Assembly (NCBI GenBank): GCA_036795455.1
Contig: DAIRET010000133.1
Coordinates: forward strand, 1-8,294
Direction: 5' to 3'
DNA from: DAIRET01 sp036795455
GTDB lineage: Bacteria > Bacteroidota > Ignavibacteria > Ignavibacteriales > Ignavibacteriaceae
DNA: 8,294 nt
The notes under the pieces were generated by a model. The model was not told the origin of the DNA and searched no databases. It was given only the letters and a program-made list of their open reading frames with translations. Both the position numbers and the translations under genes were made by a program. Shown here in pieces: positions 1 to 6,428 of this stretch (its first letter is position 1; every line of letters begins with the position of its first letter).

Positions 1-715
1 AAAAAGAACTTGAATAACAGATTACCGGGTTTTCCGGGTCAATAGTTTTCATAGGAACGCATAACTCTTTGTCTGCATCATCAAAATAAAGATCACCGTA
101 GCAATCATCTTCCAGCATGATTATCTCTTTATTTTTTAAGTAGTCTAATAGTTCCTTTTTTCTTTCCTTACTATATAGAATTCCCGCCGGATTATGAAAA
201 TAAGGAGTTAAGTAGAGTATTTTTGCTTTGGGGAACTTTTTCAGTGCTTCATCAAGCTCCGCGATTATTATCCCGTCTTTATCTATTGGTATACCGTGAA
301 GATTTGCAATAAAAGATTGAAATACACCCGTTGCTCCAATAAAACAGGGATATTCGGTTAGTATCGTATCGCCCGGGTTAATAAAAATTTTAGTAATTAT
401 ATTAATTGATTGTAGTGAGCCTGCGGTAATAATTAATTCATTATCCTCTACAGGCAAACCTTTTCTTCTCAAGTGATTTTTTACTGATTCTATAAGCGGC
501 TGGTAACCTATCGTAGCTCCATACTGAAAGCCTGCCCGTTTTACGTCAATCGGAAGATTGTTATATATTTCGTCTATCTCTTCGGTTGGGAAAAGCGAAT
601 TGCCCGGCATTCCGCCGGAAAATGAAATGATATCCGGTCTGGTAGCATATTTCATCAAATTCCTTATTTCCGAAGAACGCATATTCAAACAGCTGTCTGA
701 AAAATTAAATTCCAT
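1..715 (-). CDS. PLP-dependent aminotransferase, LysN/MocR-like class I/II, 3' part missing
   Basis: This is the N-terminal 238 codons of a fold-type I aminotransferase that runs off the left edge, so no stop codon is visible. It should transfer an amino group from an amino acid to a 2-oxo acid using PLP in the cytosol. Relatives act on 2-aminoadipate, aromatic or branched-chain amino acids, and the substrate cannot be read from this part. Visible family marks are ISFSGGMP near residue 36, the QYG-x3-GY block, ITAGSLQS (96-103, cofactor phosphate region), HNPAG (174-178, the usual NPTG) and EDDCYGDLYF (202-211, whose Asp should contact the pyridine nitrogen). The frame reaches Y-S-S-S-F at the edge, where the family normally continues into the Schiff-base lysine, so that residue lies just outside. 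No winged-helix domain precedes it, so it is a stand-alone enzyme and not a MocR regulator. The start is fixed by AAGGAG at 723-728, seven bases upstream. It is co-directional with the upstream pseudouridine synthase gene across a 144-base gap. Confidence 0.88.
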   Translation of the reverse strand, partial: MEFNFSDSCLNMRSSEIRNLMKYATRPDIISFSGGMPGNSLFPTEEIDEIYNNLPIDVKRAGFQYGATIGYQPLIESVKNHLRRKGLPVEDNELIITAGSLQSINIITKIFINPGDTILTEYPCFIGATGVFQSFIANLHGIPIDKDGIIIAELDEALKKFPKAKILYLTPYFHNPAGILYSKERKKELLDYLKNKEIIMLEDDCYGDLYFDDADKELCVPMKTIDPENPVICYSSSF

Positions 716-722
716 AATGATA

Positions 723-728
723 CTCCTT
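723..728 (-). promoter_or_regulatory. Ribosome binding site of the aminotransferase
   Basis: AAGGAG on the minus strand, seven bases before the ATG at 715. It decides the start codon. The surrounding 11-mer TATAAGGAGTA recurs exactly in front of the CPBP protease gene (8028-8038). Confidence 0.8.
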
Positions 729-740
729 ATACTATGTGTA

Positions 741-788
741 AGAAGTATCCCGTAATGAAAAACAAACCATTCGTTACGGGATACCTCT
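741..788. repeat. Long inverted repeat in the leader of the aminotransferase gene
   Basis: Arms 741-759 and 770-788 are complementary at 17 of 19 positions, with a perfect core GTATCCCGTAA/TTACGGGATAC (745-755 and 774-784) and a 10-base AC-rich loop. Both mismatches are transitions and can form G-U pairs on one RNA strand. The repeat sits between the rluE-like gene and the aminotransferase, 26 bases from the latter's start codon. In the minus-strand transcript it is followed by the ribosome binding site and not by a U-tract, so it does not look like a plain terminator for the upstream gene. On the plus strand it is followed by AAG and six T, but no plus-strand gene ends there. It could be an operator, an RNA hairpin affecting translation, or a dispersed palindromic repeat; the sequence alone does not decide. 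Confidence 0.75.
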
Positions 789-859
789 AAGTTTTTTATT
801 TGGATGTTAAATTATCTTTTGCCGGTTTAAAATTCAAGTGGGAACGGAAAATATTTAAC

Positions 860-1447
860 TTATGATTTGTGTATTCTGAATAAATTTTCAATTTCTTTGG
901 CTGAAAGTTTTTTTACTTCACCGGGGAGCAAATTCCCGAGATGAACCTCCTCAATCCTTACTCTTATCAAACGTAACGTCGGGTATCCTACTGAAGCTGT
1001 CATTTTTCTTACCTGCCGGTTCCTTCCTTCGTGAAGTGTAATACTTAACCATGAAGTCGGGATGTTTTTTCTTTCGCGGATCGGGGGAATTCTGCCCGGA
1101 TATGAAAAGTTTTTATCCATTAATCTTACCGTTGCCGGTAATGTCATTTTTTCTTCTATCACTACTCCGGATGCAAGTTTGTTCAACGCTTCTTCATCGG
1201 GAATTCCTTCGACCTGTACATGGTATTCTCTTTCATGTGCGAATTCCGGGTTTAACAATTTTTCAGTCAAACTTCGGTTGTTAGTCAGTAAAAGTAATCC
1301 CTCACTATCCATATCAATTCTTCCGACCGGGTAAACATCCGGCTCAAAATTATACAAACTTGAAAGCGTTTTTCTCCCGTCTCTATCTGTAAATTGGGAC
1401 AAAACTCCGTACGGTTTATTGACTTTGTAGTAATTAAACAACTTCAT
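860..1447 (-). CDS. rluE: 23S rRNA pseudouridine synthase, RluE type (RsuA/RluB/E/F family)
   Basis: This 195-residue enzyme isomerises a uridine of 23S rRNA to pseudouridine. In E. coli, RluE modifies U2457 in helix 89 near the peptidyl-transferase centre. The protein starts directly with the catalytic domain (KPYGVLSQFTDRDGRKTL, 11-28) and has no N-terminal S4 domain, which distinguishes RluE-like members from RluB, RluF and RsuA. The catalytic motif GRIDMDSEGLLLLTN (42-56) carries the predicted nucleophile Asp45. PPIRERKNIPTSWL (121-134) and the EGRNRQVRKMTASVGYPTLRLIR block (140-162) are near-identical to the corresponding E. coli RluE segments as I remember them. Length fits the family. 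The ATG has no good Shine-Dalgarno sequence, only an A-rich tract, as is common in Bacteroidetes relatives. It is transcribed divergently from the small gene at 1657 and points toward the aminotransferase. The exact target uridine is inferred from the family. Confidence 0.92.
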   Translation of the reverse strand: MKLFNYYKVNKPYGVLSQFTDRDGRKTLSSLYNFEPDVYPVGRIDMDSEGLLLLTNNRSLTEKLLNPEFAHEREYHVQVEGIPDEEALNKLASGVVIEEKMTLPATVRLMDKNFSYPGRIPPIRERKNIPTSWLSITLHEGRNRQVRKMTASVGYPTLRLIRVRIEEVHLGNLLPGEVKKLSAKEIENLFRIHKS

Positions 1448-1509
1448 TTTTTTCTTTATTCTGTTCTTCCTTGATTCTTCAATTAATTTTTAATGAATAT
1501 AGCTTTTTC

Positions 1510-1542
1510 CCGGTTCGTTCGTCTAAATAAACGGACAACCGG
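1510..1542. repeat. Imperfect hairpin in the divergent intergenic region
   Basis: CCGGTT-C-GTTCGT at 1510-1522 pairs with ACGGACAACCGG at 1531-1542. This gives 12 base pairs with one bulged C (1516) and one G-T pair, closing an eight-base loop. It lies about 65 bases upstream of the rluE-like start and about 115 bases upstream of the 72-aa gene. It is not followed by a T-tract in either direction, so it is more likely an operator or leader structure than a terminator. Function is unknown. Confidence 0.5.
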
Positions 1543-1609
1543 TTGACCGCACTTGAAAAGATTGTGGGCAATTCAACGGTATAAATAACTCTTTTTTCTC
1601 TAATTTTCT

Positions 1610-1617
1610 TATCTTTG
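1610..1617 (+). promoter_or_regulatory. Candidate Bacteroidetes-type -7 box (TATCTTTG)
   Basis: TATCTTTG matches the TAnnTTTG -7 element used by the primary sigma factor of Bacteroidetes, and a TTTGCAA context follows as is often seen. It lies 39 bases upstream of the ATG at 1657, giving a short leader. No convincing TTG/TTTG -33 element is seen at the expected 19-21-base spacing; the region there is T-rich. The match to the box is seen directly; use as a promoter is inferred. Confidence 0.42.
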
Positions 1618-1656
1618 CAATCGTAAAATCGGATATAAAAGAGAAAAAGCAAAAAA

Positions 1657-1875
1657 ATGAGTTTCAGAGACCAGGTAAAATTTCTACAGGAGCTAAAACG
1701 CTTCGAATGGAAAATGACTCCCAAAGATAAAGACGAGTTTAAGATGTTCCTTAAACGGGAAAAAGATGAAGAGGAATTTGATACCGTATCAATGGGAAAG
1801 CTTAAATCATTATATGAAAAGTATTATCTAAACAGAGAAAAAAAGAACTTTGACCATATATTTAAAAAGAATTGA
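1657..1875 (+). CDS. Small charged hypothetical protein, 72 aa
   Basis: I do not recognise this family. The 72-residue product is dominated by Lys, Glu, Asp and Phe, has no signal peptide or membrane segment, and looks mostly helical. The sequence runs MSFRDQVKFLQELKRF, then a K/E/D-rich middle (residues 22-41), and ends in KKNFDHIFKKN. It is probably a soluble cytosolic protein, perhaps a helical binding partner, but no function can be assigned. Evidence that it is real: a candidate -7 promoter box 39 bases upstream, an A-rich leader like other genes of this lineage, amino-acid composition of a folded polar protein, and no other gene filling the gap. There is no Shine-Dalgarno sequence. It precedes the DUF2723 gene by about 85 bases on the same strand and could be co-transcribed with it, since no terminator is visible between them. 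The antisense frame at 1479-1724 is rejected. Confidence 0.6.
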   Translation: MSFRDQVKFLQELKRFEWKMTPKDKDEFKMFLKREKDEEEFDTVSMGKLKSLYEKYYLNREKKNFDHIFKKN

Positions 1876-1960
1876 ATCTGTTCCGGTTTGTCAATTCATA
1901 CTTTAATTAACACTATTTACAAGAACAACTTCATATATCTTATTCATGATTGAGGAAAAG

Positions 1961-4900
1961 ATGAACTTCAAAACAATTTACAGAGTAATCGGGTTAATTG
2001 TATTTTTAATCTCGTTAACCGTTCTATATATGACGGTACAACCCTCCGTTTCTTTTTGGGATTGCGGTGAGTTTATTGCCGCCGGCTACTATTTACAGGT
2101 TCCGCACCCGCCCGGAGCGCCATTCTTTTTACTATTGGGTAGAATTTTTTCATTAATTCCTTTTGCGGAAAATATCGCTTTCCGGGTAAACATGATCTCC
2201 GTTCTGTCAAGTGCTTTATCGGTTGTGTTACTCTATTTTATCGCTGTTAAATTGATTGAAAACTATAAAGGAAAATCACCTAAGAATTTAGTTGACGCTC
2301 TTGCCACCTATATTGCAGCTGCAATCGGGGCTTTGTCTTTTTCTTTCAGCGATACATTCTGGTTTAGTGGTGTGGAAGCTGAAGTATACGCAGCCTCTAC
2401 TTTCTTTTTCGCTTTAATCACTTACCTTATGATTATCTGGAATGAACGGGCGGACAATAAAGACAATGAAAAGTATATTTTATTGATTGCTTATCTTATC
2501 GGTTTATCTACCGGTATCCACTTGATGAGTGTGCTTGCTATAATCTCGGTTGTTATGATGATAATGTTCAGGAAGTATGTTGATGATGATGAAGCATTAA
2601 AAAAATCCGGATTCATTTTACTCGGACACGTTGCAGTTGTAATGATTGTCGCAATCGGGTTGTGGAGCAGCCAGACTGATTCAAATCCGCCCACACAGGA
2701 AATGTATCAGGCTTTCGACAGTAAATTTAAAATGATAATTGCCGGAATTAGTGCATTGATAATCGGTGCATTCTGGAAAAAATTATTCAACAGGAATTCT
2801 ATTTATATGTCTCTTATTATAGGTGGAATTGCTTTGTTTGTTACATATCCCGGCGTTGTAAAACATTTACCCGGTTTAATGAATTCTATTGCGGGGAACA
2901 ACATTACAATGGAATTCCTTTTCTTAATTATTCTTGCCGGTTTACTTGCTTTTGGAATTTATTATACGATTAAAGAAAAGAAACATACCCTGCACCTTAC
3001 TTTCATGTCATTTGTTTTTATTCTTCTCGGATTTACAACTTATACGCAGGTAATTATTCGTGCTAATCAAAATCCGCCGATGAATGAGAACGAGCCTAAT
3101 GATTTCACCGAATTAGTCTCTTACCTTAACCGTGAACAATACGGTGATTTCCCGACATTTAAAAGAAGATTCGCAAGTGAACCGCACCAGATGGGCGTTT
3201 ATAGTAACTATTCAAGCGATCTTGATTTCTGGTGGAGATACCAGATGAATCACATGATGACACGCTACCTCCTCTGGAATTACGGCGGTAGAGAATCATG
3301 GTACCAGGATGCAGGTCCGAATATCTGGCCTTTCAACCAGGTTGGGAATGCTCTCGGAAAAGTATTTAATATACGGTTTGCTGGCGAAGCAAAAGATTCA
3401 TTATTCGGAATCCCGTTCCTTCTCGGGCTGATAGGTATTTATTTCCACTTCCGGAAGGATTGGAAGATGGCTTCAATATTTATGGTGTTATTTATTTTTA
3501 TGGGGTATTTAACGGCATTCTATCAAAACCAGCAGCAACCGCAGCCGCGCGAAAGAGATTATTTTTATGTGGGCGCTTTCTTTGTGTACTCAATCTGGAT
3601 TGCTATAGGAATTAGAGGCTTAATTGACCTTGTTGTTGAGAAAATAAAATCGGCATCGTTAAGTAAAGCTGCTGTTTATGGCATATTGGCTCTTGGCGTG
3701 GTACTTGTCCCGGTTAGAATGCTGCAAGCAAATTACTATACTCATAACAGAGCTAATAACTGGGTTCCATGGGATTATTCCTACAACTTGCTTCAAAGCT
3801 GTGCCCCGAATGCAATCTTGTTTACAAACGGAGATAACGACACATTCCCGTTATGGTATTTACAGGATGTTGAAGGTGTAAGAAGAGATGTTAGAATTGC
3901 AAATCTCAGTTTACTGAATACTACATGGTATATCAGGCAATTAAAAAATCTTGAACCGTACGGTGCAAAAAAAGTTGCTATGAGACTTTCGGATGTTCAG
4001 ATTGATCAACTGCGCCCGATACAATGGGAGCCCAGGGATGTTACTATTACAGTACCACCCAATTTCGATAAGTTAAGCATGAATTATTCCGAACAGTCAA
4101 GCCGCATTCTTCTTGAAGGATTAGCTCCTTCAGCCGGGTTTGATGAGTATGAAATTAAAGATTCATCGGTTATTAACCAGGGATTTTTAACCTGGAGAAT
4201 GAACAATACCGCTACATACGGCGGAATTAAAGCTGTCCGGGTACAGGACCTCATGGTTAAAGAAATAGTAGAAGCAAATAACTGGCAGAGACCGATTTAT
4301 TTTGCAGTTACATGTTCGGAAGATAGCAAGATCGGGATGGCGGACTATTTAAGAATGGAAGGAATGGCTTTACGTTTTGTTCCTGAAAAAAGAACTCCGG
4401 GAATGGAATTCATTAACGAGAATATCTTGAGAAAACAGGTATTCGAAGAAAACCCGTCTTACAGCAAAGATTATAAACCCGGTTTCAAATTCCGCGGTTT
4501 GAACGACCCGTCAATCTTCTTTGATGATAATCATGAACGACTTGTTCAAAATTACAGGAATTCATACATCAGGCTTGCGTTGTATTATTTGAATGACGGC
4601 AACCAGCGTGAAAAAAGTATCGAAGCTCTTGATGAAATGGATAGAAAAATTCCGAGAAGTATACTGAAAATAGATCACAGGCTTCTATTTGATATTGGCA
4701 ACCTTTATCATTCAGCCGGTGCAAAAGAGCAGTATGAAATAATTGCACGCGAGGTTGAAGTTGATGCAATTAAAGCTATGAACGAAAACCCGACTGAAGT
4801 TTCTTCTTATTATAATCCTTACAGAATTCTGCTTGAGATTTATGAAAACCTCGGCGAATACGACAAAGCGGTTGATGTTTTAACGAAACTGCAGGATTAT

Positions 4901-4981
4901 TATCCTAACGATCAATCTATTATTATGCAGATTGAGCGGTTCAAAGCAATGAAAACTCAAAGAGATACTACGAAAAAATAA
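1961..4981 (+). CDS. DUF2723 / GT117 multi-pass membrane glycosyltransferase with TPR-like tail
   Basis: A 1006-residue integral membrane protein of the DUF2723 family (GT117, related to human TMEM260, a protein O-mannosyltransferase). Members are GT-C-type enzymes expected to use a lipid-linked sugar and glycosylate acceptors on the outer face of the membrane. After the first membrane helix comes the signature SFWDCGEFIAAGYYLQVPHP (about 31-50): W33-D34-C-G-E37 is the likely catalytic loop, followed by PHPPGAP. About 10 helices fill residues 10-370, with 3-4 more near 485-595. The RERDYFYVG motif (530-538) is typical of bacterial members. The soluble part holds FTNGDNDTFPLWYLQ (621-635), and helical TPR-like repeats occupy roughly 880-1000. 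I chose ATG 1961 because GAGG (1952-1955) stands five bases upstream; an in-frame ATG at 1946 adds five residues but lacks such a site. A GT9 gene follows after 41 bases, suggesting a shared envelope-glycan role. Donor and acceptor are unknown. Confidence 0.88.
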   Translation: MNFKTIYRVIGLIVFLISLTVLYMTVQPSVSFWDCGEFIAAGYYLQVPHPPGAPFFLLLGRIFSLIPFAENIAFRVNMISVLSSALSVVLLYFIAVKLIENYKGKSPKNLVDALATYIAAAIGALSFSFSDTFWFSGVEAEVYAASTFFFALITYLMIIWNERADNKDNEKYILLIAYLIGLSTGIHLMSVLAIISVVMMIMFRKYVDDDEALKKSGFILLGHVAVVMIVAIGLWSSQTDSNPPTQEMYQAFDSKFKMIIAGISALIIGAFWKKLFNRNSIYMSLIIGGIALFVTYPGVVKHLPGLMNSIAGNNITMEFLFLIILAGLLAFGIYYTIKEKKHTLHLTFMSFVFILLGFTTYTQVIIRANQNPPMNENEPNDFTELVSYLNREQYGDFPTFKRRFASEPHQMGVYSNYSSDLDFWWRYQMNHMMTRYLLWNYGGRESWYQDAGPNIWPFNQVGNALGKVFNIRFAGEAKDSLFGIPFLLGLIGIYFHFRKDWKMASIFMVLFIFMGYLTAFYQNQQQPQPRERDYFYVGAFFVYSIWIAIGIRGLIDLVVEKIKSASLSKAAVYGILALGVVLVPVRMLQANYYTHNRANNWVPWDYSYNLLQSCAPNAILFTNGDNDTFPLWYLQDVEGVRRDVRIANLSLLNTTWYIRQLKNLEPYGAKKVAMRLSDVQIDQLRPIQWEPRDVTITVPPNFDKLSMNYSEQSSRILLEGLAPSAGFDEYEIKDSSVINQGFLTWRMNNTATYGGIKAVRVQDLMVKEIVEANNWQRPIYFAVTCSEDSKIGMADYLRMEGMALRFVPEKRTPGMEFINENILRKQVFEENPSYSKDYKPGFKFRGLNDPSIFFDDNHERLVQNYRNSYIRLALYYLNDGNQREKSIEALDEMDRKIPRSILKIDHRLLFDIGNLYHSAGAKEQYEIIAREVEVDAIKAMNENPTEVSSYYNPYRILLEIYENLGEYDKAVDVLTKLQDYYPNDQSIIMQIERFKAMKTQRDTTKK

Positions 4982-4990
4982 CGGACTTTA

Positions 4991-5022
4991 AGGGCGGAGT
5001 AATTCTTCGCCCTCTTTTTTTT
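4991..5022 (+). terminator. Rho-independent terminator after the DUF2723 gene
   Basis: AGGGCGGAG (4991-4999) pairs with CTTCGCCCT (5005-5013) through one G-T pair around a five-base loop, followed by C and eight T (5015-5022). It starts nine bases after the DUF2723 stop codon. The next gene's ATG begins at 5023, directly after the last T, so termination and expression of the downstream gene are in conflict unless read-through or another start exists. Confidence 0.85.
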
Positions 5023-6078
5023 ATGAAAATACTAATTAACGCCCTTTCCGGTATCGGGGACGCACTGATGTTTACCCCGGCTTTAAAGTTGATAAAGGAT
5101 AACTTTCCCGAAGCATCTATAGATGCGCTTGTTATGTACAAAGGCGTTAAAGATATTTACGAACGCACAGGGCTTCTGAATAAAGTACTTTACTTCGACT
5201 TCATGAACGCGGGTAAACCGGCGGCTTTACAATACGTTCTTAAATTAAGAAAAAAATACTCCTACTCGATAAACGTTTATCCTTCCAACCGGAAAGAGTA
5301 CAATCTTATCAATTACCTGATCGGGGCAAAAAAACGCGCAGCTATCCGTTATTTAAGAATGGATACGGAAAATCTCGGCTTTTTAAATAACGTTAGACTT
5401 ACTGAAAATGATGATCTTCATAACGTGCAGGAAAATTTGTTACTTGTAAAAAAACTGTTCGGTATCGAAAGCCCGGACGAACCTTCTCTCATATTTAACC
5501 TTAACAACAGCGACATTTCTTTTGCGAAAAACTATTTAAATAGTGCAAACATTAAAGACGATGAAACTGTTATCGGTTTTCATCCCGGGTGCTCAACATT
5601 AAAAAATCATATTAACAGGAGGTGGGAACCGGAAAAATTTGCGGAGCTCGCTTCCAAACTGATAAAAAATGAAAAAGCGAAAACCTTATTCTTCGGCGGA
5701 CCGGATGAAATAGAGCTGATTAATAGTATTTTATCGATTGTAAATAATCAAAACGCACTTTATGTAAAAACGTCCGACCTGGCTCAAACTGCTGCAGTTA
5801 TGAAAAGATGTAATTTATTTGTTTCCAATGATTCCAGTTTGATGCACGTTGCTGCTGCTCTTAAATTAAAAACTGTTGCCATTATCGGACCTACAAACAA
5901 AAAATACATTCACCCATGGAAAACGGAACACAGGATAATCTCTTTAAATCTTAACTGTTCTCCCTGTTTTTTCTATTCCCCCAGACCCCTTTCTTGCAGA
6001 AGAGAAGATATAAAATACAAATGTATAAAAGAACTTACAGTTGACCCGGTTTACACGGAAATAAAAAATATTTTGTAA
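5023..6078 (+). CDS. Glycosyltransferase family 9 (ADP-heptose:LPS heptosyltransferase-like)
   Basis: This 351-residue GT-B enzyme of family GT9 is expected to transfer a heptose or related sugar from a nucleotide donor to a lipopolysaccharide core or other surface glycan on the cytosolic face of the inner membrane. The N-terminal MKILINALSGIGDALMFTPA is the classic heptosyltransferase opening, with GIGD at 10-13. The C-terminal donor-binding domain shows GFHPG (185-189), FFGGPDE (223-229), VSNDSSLMHVAAAL (267-280) and the GPTNKKYIHPW loop (289-299). A four-cysteine tail, CSPC (312-315) with C325 and C334, matches a pattern common in GT9 proteins. The start is certain from homology, yet it has no ribosome binding site: eight T of the preceding terminator touch the ATG. 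It follows the DUF2723 gene on the same strand. No clear terminator follows its stop codon. The exact sugar (heptose or other) is not determinable. Confidence 0.9.
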   Translation: MKILINALSGIGDALMFTPALKLIKDNFPEASIDALVMYKGVKDIYERTGLLNKVLYFDFMNAGKPAALQYVLKLRKKYSYSINVYPSNRKEYNLINYLIGAKKRAAIRYLRMDTENLGFLNNVRLTENDDLHNVQENLLLVKKLFGIESPDEPSLIFNLNNSDISFAKNYLNSANIKDDETVIGFHPGCSTLKNHINRRWEPEKFAELASKLIKNEKAKTLFFGGPDEIELINSILSIVNNQNALYVKTSDLAQTAAVMKRCNLFVSNDSSLMHVAAALKLKTVAIIGPTNKKYIHPWKTEHRIISLNLNCSPCFFYSPRPLSCRREDIKYKCIKELTVDPVYTEIKNIL

Positions 6079-6248
6079 ATCACTCCAAATTACCTGCGGG
6101 GGACTTGACTTTTTCAAAATAGATTTTCATATTCAAACCAAGATTTTAGTCTATAATTTTTATAAAGTAATCTTTTTCTTTGAAAGAGAGGTGTTTTAGT
6201 AGTTATATCTTTTTCTAAATTCAAATCCCACTTTTAGTATGTTTAGCC

Positions 6249-6389
6249 GGGGCTGTCCGAAAAGTTTTTACGTTGTTTTCAGTTATAGAGTTTTGGTGGC
6301 TGATAAGGATTTTTTAATAGTTCAATTATTCCTTCTGCAGAACCACAGAATCTCTAAACACACACTAAAACTTACTTAACAGACACCCC
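6249..6389. mobile_element. Possible miniature IS-like remnant (MITE-like), about 141 bp
   Basis: The left end GGGGCTGTCCGAAAAGT (6249-6265) resembles terminal inverted repeats of several IS families. The right end, read on the minus strand from 6389, is GGGGTGTCTGTTAAGT. The two align over about 16 positions with 13 identities and one gap. No transposase fits in the 141 bases. TAGTAT occurs at 6235-6240 and 6391-6396, but the left copy is eight bases away from the GGGG end, so it is not a clean target duplication. It could be an internally deleted IS or a non-autonomous element. A chance pairing remains possible. Confidence 0.35.
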
Positions 6390-6416
6390 ATAGTATATTT
6401 ATAATTGTTATTAACG

Positions 6417-6422
6417 AAAGGA
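6417..6422 (+). promoter_or_regulatory. Ribosome binding site of the YciO-like gene
   Basis: AAAGGA lies six bases before the ATG at 6429. It fixes that start and argues against the in-frame TTG at 6405, which would place this site inside the coding region. Confidence 0.75.
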
Positions 6423-6428
6423 ATTAAT

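Larger units (their letters stand above)
6079..6428. other. Non-coding stretch between the GT9 and YciO-like genes
   Basis: No gene-sized open frame is convincing here; the sequence is very AT-rich. It contains a possible sigma70-like pair, TTGACT (6105-6110) and CATATT (6128-6133) with 17-base spacing, which may be chance. It also holds the possible mini-IS at 6249-6389 and the ribosome binding site AAAGGA at 6417-6422. A short minus-strand frame ending at 6279 inside the putative element is only about 24 codons and is not called as a gene. Confidence 0.6.

Noticed and set aside
558..755. Plus-strand 65-codon open frame
   Set aside because: It is antisense to the well-supported aminotransferase N-terminus and extends into the leader inverted repeat. 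It is a shadow frame.
741..788. Inverted repeat as a terminator of the rluE-like gene
   Set aside because: In the minus-strand direction it is followed by a ribosome binding site region and no T-tract; the six T on the other side would serve plus-strand transcription, where no gene ends.
1051..1334. Two overlapping plus-strand open frames
   Set aside because: Both are antisense to the RluE-type gene, whose motifs are unambiguous.
1479..1724. Minus-strand 81-codon open frame overlapping the 72-aa gene
   Set aside because: It runs antisense through the start of the 72-aa gene and through the intergenic hairpin and promoter box. Its composition is unlike a folded protein and it has no ribosome binding site or recognisable motif.
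6279..6353. Short minus-strand frame inside the possible mini-IS
   Set aside because: It is only about 24 codons between stops, without a start codon or recognisable motif, so it is not supported as a gene or a transposase remnant.
6405..6428. Upstream TTG start for the YciO-like gene
   Set aside because: It would place the AAAGGA ribosome binding site inside the coding region and add eight residues not expected at the family N-terminus; ATG 6429 fits both.
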